A DNA stretch of 37,366 nt from Alphaproteobacteria bacterium (GTDB taxonomy: Bacteria; Pseudomonadota; Alphaproteobacteria; Bin95), in contig JAJECZ010000193.1 in assembly GCA_022821735.1 (NCBI GenBank), positions 1 through 37,366 of the forward strand. Reading direction: 5' to 3'. The position numbers and the translations under genes are program-made. Under the pieces are notes generated by a model. That model was not told the origin of the DNA and did not search any database. It was given only the letters and a program-made list of their open reading frames with translations. How positions within the stretch are numbered: the first letter of the stretch is position 1; each line of letters starts with the position of its first letter. This document shows positions 32,779 through 37,366 of this stretch, piece after piece.

Positions 32779-35550
32779 CTACCTGCGTGCTGCCGCAGCG
32801 AGCCTCCGGAAGGCTGGATCGGATGTAGAAGAGGGGGCTTTGGATTCTATTCGACCCAGCGCGGCGCCGAGGTCATCGGGAATTGCTGCGTATTGCGTGT
32901 CGCCGACCGTCAGGTCGAGCAGCCGCAGGAACGCGAGAGCCTTCGGCGCATCATCAATCGCTTCCGACAGTTGCGGCATCCGCAGCTGTTCCGACATACC
33001 GCCTTCAAGGAAGCCGTAGCCGAGCATCGACGAGCAGTCGAAAGGAACGAGGAAACGCTCGATTTCGTCGACCGCTTCCGAAAATGCCTCGCCCGAGACT
33101 GCCGGGAGACAGGCAAGTTGATGACTGACGCCTGCGGTGGCGAGGGATCGTTCCTGCGGCCAGACTTGTTCCAGAAAGGGCTTGACGGCCGACAAGAACG
33201 ATATGCGCGCCGTGTGTGGCCCGTGGTCGACCTTGTATTCGTAGTCCTGAAACTGCCGGATCGCCAAGGCGGCCCATTCCCGTATGTCATCGTCGGCAGC
33301 GCGCAGCGCCTGGGAAATACGGGCCGGGGAGACGGCCGGCTCGCGCTGGTCCTTGAATGCGGTCAGTCCTTCGTGGACCAGACAGGACACAAGGTCCTTC
33401 CGGGCTTCCTTGTCGAGTCGATCATCGAGAACCCTTTTCGATACCTCGTCGCCGATAATTTTCAGGACTTCCGAATCAATCCAGATCGATGCGACTGCAC
33501 GCCAAAGCAGGACCGATTTGTCGTCGTCCGCCAGCAGCGGCTCGACGAGCTGCCGCCTCGCCCATGCAGGGTCGGCCCGAAGAAGTTCCGGTAGCTTCCG
33601 GGTAAGCTGACAATGTGCGATGAGACCGCTGTAGCCCGGCGCGGCAATGGTGCAATCGCGCATCTGCGCGAACAGGCTTCCATCGTCGATTGGATGGCGA
33701 CTTTCGTCGGTGACCCGAACCAACTCCAGAAATACCCGGAGAAGCTTCCCGACAGGCCGGGGAAACGCATCGATTTCCTCCGGTGCGCGCCCTTCGCCGG
33801 CTGTCCGAACAGGTATGTCTGCGAGGTCCCTGTCGTTTCCGGCCGTGGTTGCATTCTCGGCCTCGACGGCAACCGGCCATGCGCGCAGCCAGGCCCGTTG
33901 TCCCTGCTTGCTCTCGATTACGTGCTCGGACCACATGTAGAGCCAGTGGCAAATTCCGCCGACCGCCGCCTCGACGGTCGCGTCGGAAAGCCGGTTCAAC
34001 AGGCCCAGGACCCGAACGGCTTCAGACCGGGTGTCGCGCGGCGTCTCGCTCTCTGGCTGCGACCCAAAGTGCGTGTGCGTATATCCGAACCGATCCCAGA
34101 GGCGAGGGAAGCGATCGACCAGAGAAGCCGCACTCTCGAGATCGCGCAGAACATGAACGGCCCGACCGGACTGTTGGAGCCAGTCCGAGGCCTGGTCGGC
34201 GGAAGTCTCGCCTGACAGGGCAACCTCAAGCGCCTGAAGCCGGGCTTCCCCTTCCAGATCATCGAAACGGGATCCCGGAGCAATGCCCGGTGGAAAGCGG
34301 GGTCGGACCCACGGATCGCGAAAACCACCGTCGATAGTCATTTTTCCGAGACCTGGAAATTCGTTGGCCGCTTCAACCAGCCAGTCCCGGTCCGGGATCG
34401 GCAGGATGCCGCCGCCAGTCTCGATCCGCCTGAGTTCCATTGCCGAGAATCCGCGTCTCGCAGCACGAACCTGTTCGGCATCCATAGTTCCGGGGAAAAA
34501 CCTGCGGGGCAGTCCCCTGCGCAAACGCCTGACGATCAGCGCTTGTGTTTCGGTCTCGAAGTCAGCGAAACGTACCGCGCGTAGTTCGGCGAATTCCGGA
34601 AAGCGCGGAAAATTCCAGAAATCGTTGTCGTCGAGGGCCGTCAGGAACTTGCCTGCTTCGACGGCAGAAACTGCGTCGGCGTTGCGAGCGGCAGCTGCCC
34701 ACAGACGCCGGTAGATCGCCATATCGGAATAACGCCAACGCCAAAGGAACGATCTCGCTGTCCCGACGTCGAGTTCGGCGAGGCGCCGGACCACCGCATG
34801 AAGCAATTTGACGGCAGGTCCCATACCGGGGGTAACGGCATCGGGTTCGAAGACCCGACCGCCCGGTCCGTCCCAGTCGTTGACGCCAATTTCCGGAGGC
34901 ACGAAATACACCCGAAGAGGAGAAGCGTCGGCATACCAGTCGTCCTCGTTGTCGCCGTAGATGCGCCGGGCGATGTAGAGGCCGCGGTCGATTGCGGACA
35001 TCAGGGCGCTTGCCAAGGCATGGAGAAAGACGGCATCGGCTATCTCGTCCAGGCCGAAGTCCATGCGGTGGTTCTGGAAGCCGATTAGAAAGCTGGTGCT
35101 GCTCAGGCTGGCCGATAGCAGGTCACTGAACTTCTTCGGACGTCGGGGCTTTCGACCGGGTAACCCGGGGCGGCGGGCTTGCAACGGTTTCAATTCGAGC
35201 CGTGGAGCCAACAGGTTGGTGATGTCGTCGATGAGCGCGCCGGAACGGTCTCCCTTCTGCAGCCGCCTGCGGATCTGCTGAAGCGCCGCTGCCGGAGTGG
35301 CTCCGGTCGTCGGACAGGACCAGCTTTCCAGGGTAAGAGACCATGCGGTTGCATAGGGCTCCCGAAGTCGCGTCGCACCAGGGCCGGTCAAGAGTTCGAG
35401 AATTGCGGAGCGTTCGACCTGCCTGTCGGGTCTCAGCCTGAGTGCCCAGTTCAAGATTTCCGGTTCCGCGAGACGGCCCTCGAGAAACGCCGCCGCAGTC
35501 CGGAAACGCGCCCGGTCCTGCACATTGAGGTCTGACGGCGAGGAGATCAC
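32779..35550 (-). CDS. 923-aa helical protein coupled to SIR2, putative sensor
   Basis: 923 residues, beginning at GTG 35550, which overlaps the SIR2 stop (GTGA). It has no ATPase, nuclease or other catalytic motif that I can find. It is rich in helices of about 20 residues separated by loops over its whole length (for example AVKLLHAVVRRLAELDVGTA, RAVHVLRDLESAASLVDRF, SKRVLDDRLDKEARKDLVSC). This suggests a solenoid-like scaffold, as in the sensor parts of DSR-type or other SIR2 defence proteins. A Trp-rich N-terminal section (AWSLTLESWS; SFLWRWRYSDMAIYRRLW) stands out. As a partner of a SIR2 effector, recognition of a phage component and relief of inhibition is the likely task (inference). 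Family not recognised. Confidence 0.8.
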   Translation of the reverse strand: MISSPSDLNVQDRARFRTAAAFLEGRLAEPEILNWALRLRPDRQVERSAILELLTGPGATRLREPYATAWSLTLESWSCPTTGATPAAALQQIRRRLQKGDRSGALIDDITNLLAPRLELKPLQARRPGLPGRKPRRPKKFSDLLSASLSSTSFLIGFQNHRMDFGLDEIADAVFLHALASALMSAIDRGLYIARRIYGDNEDDWYADASPLRVYFVPPEIGVNDWDGPGGRVFEPDAVTPGMGPAVKLLHAVVRRLAELDVGTARSFLWRWRYSDMAIYRRLWAAAARNADAVSAVEAGKFLTALDDNDFWNFPRFPEFAELRAVRFADFETETQALIVRRLRRGLPRRFFPGTMDAEQVRAARRGFSAMELRRIETGGGILPIPDRDWLVEAANEFPGLGKMTIDGGFRDPWVRPRFPPGIAPGSRFDDLEGEARLQALEVALSGETSADQASDWLQQSGRAVHVLRDLESAASLVDRFPRLWDRFGYTHTHFGSQPESETPRDTRSEAVRVLGLLNRLSDATVEAAVGGICHWLYMWSEHVIESKQGQRAWLRAWPVAVEAENATTAGNDRDLADIPVRTAGEGRAPEEIDAFPRPVGKLLRVFLELVRVTDESRHPIDDGSLFAQMRDCTIAAPGYSGLIAHCQLTRKLPELLRADPAWARRQLVEPLLADDDKSVLLWRAVASIWIDSEVLKIIGDEVSKRVLDDRLDKEARKDLVSCLVHEGLTAFKDQREPAVSPARISQALRAADDDIREWAALAIRQFQDYEYKVDHGPHTARISFLSAVKPFLEQVWPQERSLATAGVSHQLACLPAVSGEAFSEAVDEIERFLVPFDCSSMLGYGFLEGGMSEQLRMPQLSEAIDDAPKALAFLRLLDLTVGDTQYAAIPDDLGAALGRIESKAPSSTSDPAFRRLAAAARR

Positions 35551-36848
35551 GGTTTTCGTTGCCGCTCTCTTTCGGCGCCGACCGCCAGAATCGCATCGAG
35601 CCAGGCAGGTTCGGCGCCGGCTGCGGACGCCACTTTCGCAAGGTGAACGCGTTCGTCGGGGCTAACCCGCCTGAACAGATGATCGAACAGCCCTCGATCA
35701 GAGTCCGATGCGTCAGTCCTTCCTGACTTTACGATGCGCCGAATTTCCCGGTCGACCAGCTGCTGTTTCCCATTGATTGCCGAAAGAGCGGCCCAACGTT
35801 GGAGCGTGTGAAGCAGGACCGTATGGTCTCGGTCCGAAGCGTCGTAGTGAATCGGCACGATGCCCCTTGCGCGCCAGTCCTCAAGCGCGACGGTATCGGG
35901 ATCGTCGGAACCTACGAAAATGAACCGCTCCTTGAGGTCGTCGAAGCGGCTTTCGTCCGCGGCAACTGCATTCAGGAGGTAGCGCATCGGCGGGTCGTTG
36001 GCGCTGTAGCCGACGAGAACGAGATGAAACAGTCGGGCGGCGTCGTAGATGAGGTCGGGAACGATGCGCCGCCGCAAATAGAGTTCCCCGAAATCCTGGT
36101 CGGTAAGGACCAGGTCTGAGTGGCGGGAGGGATTACGGGTCAACGCTCCGTGAATGTGGAAGACGCCGGCGAATTCCGTTCGCTTTGTCGGTCGGAGGAT
36201 CGATCCGAGCGCGTAGCTCTGCGCGGGCACCCGAAGATTGCTTGCGGCTCGCTCAAGCAAAAGGTCGAAATTGGTAGTCATGATGGTCGTCGCACCACCG
36301 CGGTCCGCTAGCCGGATGAGCGCGCGGTGGATTGGCGCCGGGCGTCCGGCGCGGGGCGCATCGGCATCGTCTGAACGCGCCGCGGTTCCTTCGAACCTCG
36401 ATGTCGCCGGCTTCGGTTTGGCCCGCGGCGGGTGAAGAATCTCGACTACCCTGCTCCTGACCTTGCTGTCTTCGCGCGTACGGCTGTCGAAACGGCGTTC
36501 CAGCATGCCGAGGACAACATCGTACTCACGAGCGAGGAAGCGTTCGACTTCCGCCGCCTGGCGATCGGTCAGAGCCGAGCAATCCGGTTTTCGCGGGCCG
36601 CTCGAATTGAGGGAGGCATTGGTCAATATCTCGCAGACGCCCGGATCGAGAGTCCGATAAACATCGAGAACGAGTTGCCGGAAATCCGGCAGCCCCGCCT
36701 GCCTGGAGATGCCGGCTCCGCATAGGAAAAGCACGTCTCCCCGCGCATGGGCCAGCAACAATCGCTCGGGGATTGCCGGCAGGTCGGGTGCCAGCGAGAT
36801 TGTCCGCTCGGCACTGTCGGGAGGCTTGTAAGGGTTTCGATCATACAT
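35547..36848 (-). CDS. SIR2-domain protein, probable NADase effector
   Basis: A 433-residue SIR2-like protein. GAGISRQAGLPDF (44-56) is the NAD-binding loop, TTNFD (191-195) carries the catalytic Asn, HIHG (231-234) the catalytic His, and VGYSANDPPMRYLL (279-292) the distal NAD-binding strand. The cysteine zinc site of true sirtuin deacetylases is absent, as in defence SIR2 proteins that hydrolyse NAD+. A Pro/Lys/Arg-rich insertion (about 138-171) is probably flexible. It is translated together with the 923-residue protein through a GTGA overlap. No ribosome-binding site precedes ATG 36848, but no better start exists. NAD+ depletion and growth arrest on infection is the expected effect. Confidence 0.9.
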   Translation of the reverse strand: MYDRNPYKPPDSAERTISLAPDLPAIPERLLLAHARGDVLFLCGAGISRQAGLPDFRQLVLDVYRTLDPGVCEILTNASLNSSGPRKPDCSALTDRQAAEVERFLAREYDVVLGMLERRFDSRTREDSKVRSRVVEILHPPRAKPKPATSRFEGTAARSDDADAPRAGRPAPIHRALIRLADRGGATTIMTTNFDLLLERAASNLRVPAQSYALGSILRPTKRTEFAGVFHIHGALTRNPSRHSDLVLTDQDFGELYLRRRIVPDLIYDAARLFHLVLVGYSANDPPMRYLLNAVAADESRFDDLKERFIFVGSDDPDTVALEDWRARGIVPIHYDASDRDHTVLLHTLQRWAALSAINGKQQLVDREIRRIVKSGRTDASDSDRGLFDHLFRRVSPDERVHLAKVASAAGAEPAWLDAILAVGAERERQRKP

Positions 36849-37027
36849 CGGCAGGGCTTAATTTTGCGCGGTGCCACTATAGTGTCGTTCGGCGTGGCTG
36901 TTGAACGCCGAAACGCATTTGAAGTGGCTACAACCAGCTCAAACAATGGGATCATCGGATGGTGTGGAACTACATCCAAGCGACAAGCGTGGATTGATGA
37001 GCAGCGACAGGAGCAGGATGGAAGTAG

Positions 37028-37297
37028 GCCGAGTCCGCCGGCAGTCGAGGCGGAGGACCCCCACGTGGTTGTGCGAACCCGAAGTCCCGCTGCGTCTATT
37101 GTGGCCTGTCGATGACGTCGTCCGACGCACTGTCGCCATTTGGTCGACGGAATGGGAAGGTGCAGAAGTTCGGTCGGTGCGCGGGATGTCGCGCCAAGCG
37201 TGAGGGCTACCGCCGTAGACTGCCAATTGGCGGCCTTGCACGAATGCTGGCGACAGCTGGTCACGCCAGCTGTCGCGGGCTGACGGAATTGACCTGA
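37028..37297 (+). pseudogene. Zinc-ribbon-like reading frame without a start codon
   Basis: After a TAG at 37025-37027 the plus-strand frame is open to TGA 37295-37297. It contains CVYCG and, 27 residues after its second Cys, CAGCRAKREGYRRR: two CxxC pairs plus a basic tail, the pattern of a small zinc ribbon. No ATG, GTG or TTG precedes the first pair in this frame; the first ATG (37112) would cut it off. This points to a fragment of a damaged gene, or chance. The inverted repeat at 37250-37276 overlaps its end. Confidence 0.25.
37250..37276. repeat. Perfect 11-bp inverted repeat with 5-base loop
   Basis: GCGACAGCTGG at 37250-37260 and CCAGCTGTCGC at 37266-37276 are exact reverse complements around TCACG. 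No U-tract follows on either strand, so it is not a standard intrinsic terminator. A protein-binding site, an IS-end remnant or a recombination site are possible. Confidence 0.5.
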
Positions 37298-37366
37298 CAT
37301 GGGGCGACCGGAGTTCGATCGAATCCGCTTGCGTTATGAAGACGAGTTTAGCTGAAGAACTCATAA

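Larger units (their letters stand above)
36849..37366. other. Right-end region with no intact gene
   Basis: No frame here is a convincing gene. Close to the SIR2 start is CACTATAGTG (36875-36884), a perfect 10-bp palindrome that could be an operator or overlap a -10 element. A zinc-ribbon-like frame without a start and a perfect inverted repeat follow further right and are listed separately. An ATG at 37336 opens a frame (MKTSLAEELI...) that leaves the window after ten codons and has no ribosome-binding site. Confidence 0.4.

Noticed and set aside
36939-37364. Minus-strand frame of 141 codons at the right end
   Set aside because: The composition (many Ser, Arg, His, Pro without folded segments) is not protein-like, and the strand opposite shows the zinc-ribbon-like pattern.
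1-37366. Search by eye for CRISPR arrays, tRNA genes, integrase, transposase and long direct repeats
   Set aside because: None was seen; a systematic repeat or tRNA scan was not possible, so short or degenerate examples may be missed.

Overview
The window looks like a high-GC alphaproteobacterial accessory region such as a plasmid, integrative element or genomic island. Three things support this. Most genes have strongly G/C-biased third positions. A perfect alphaproteobacterial-type LexA box (GTTC-N7-GTTC, 8291-8305) lies in front of an SOS-associated peptidase gene. The left half has the gene set usually carried together on alphaproteobacterial plasmids and ICEs: a strawberry-notch-type methylase-helicase, a large ParB-like protein, a GHKL ATPase, RadC, SRAP peptidase, a DUF2958 protein and many small orphan proteins. 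A Rhodospirillales- or Rhizobiales-like host is an inference only. No integrase, transposase, tRNA, rRNA or CRISPR array was seen.

Left region (1-17361). Almost all genes run leftward on the minus strand. From right to left in transcription order they are: small proteins (17361, 16988, 16412), the 800-aa ParB-like protein, the GHKL ATPase with an overlapping small partner, a 73-aa protein, the DUF2958 protein, a coupled trio ending in RadC, SRAP, a 269-aa orphan, a papain-like-fold candidate, a TA-stability-annotated family protein, the 1495-aa methylase-helicase, and a gene cut by the window edge. Several intergenic gaps hold GC-rich hairpins. Several genes share a near-identical leader ending in ACGGAGACCGC just before the ATG.

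Middle (17362-19524). This is a quiet junction with a plus-strand outer-membrane beta-barrel gene, an 87-aa orphan and 432 bases with no convincing gene. Base composition drops here.

Right region (19525-36848) is a defence island made of separable modules. (1) A plus-strand, visibly AT-richer three-gene cassette: Ser/Thr protein kinase, compact UvrD-like helicase and a 465-aa protein of unknown function. (2) A minus-strand, translationally coupled five-gene operon: an MmeI-related adenine methyltransferase with no recognisable nuclease site, a 286-aa unknown, an SF2 helicase and two GIY-YIG-type proteins. This looks like a multi-subunit restriction-modification system in which separate proteins supply cleavage and translocation. 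(3) A Fic AMPylase-like gene with a cluster of TGTCGA half-sites upstream. (4) A coupled pair of a SIR2-domain protein and a 923-aa protein, which looks like an NAD-depleting effector with a sensor. The last 518 bases have no intact gene but contain a perfect 11-bp inverted repeat and a degraded zinc-ribbon-like reading frame.

As a whole, the left half resembles mobile-element maintenance, anti-restriction and SOS functions, and the right half is defence cargo. Modules 1, 2 and 4 are the best candidates for an undescribed or barely described system. Everything was done by reading; no database search was possible.
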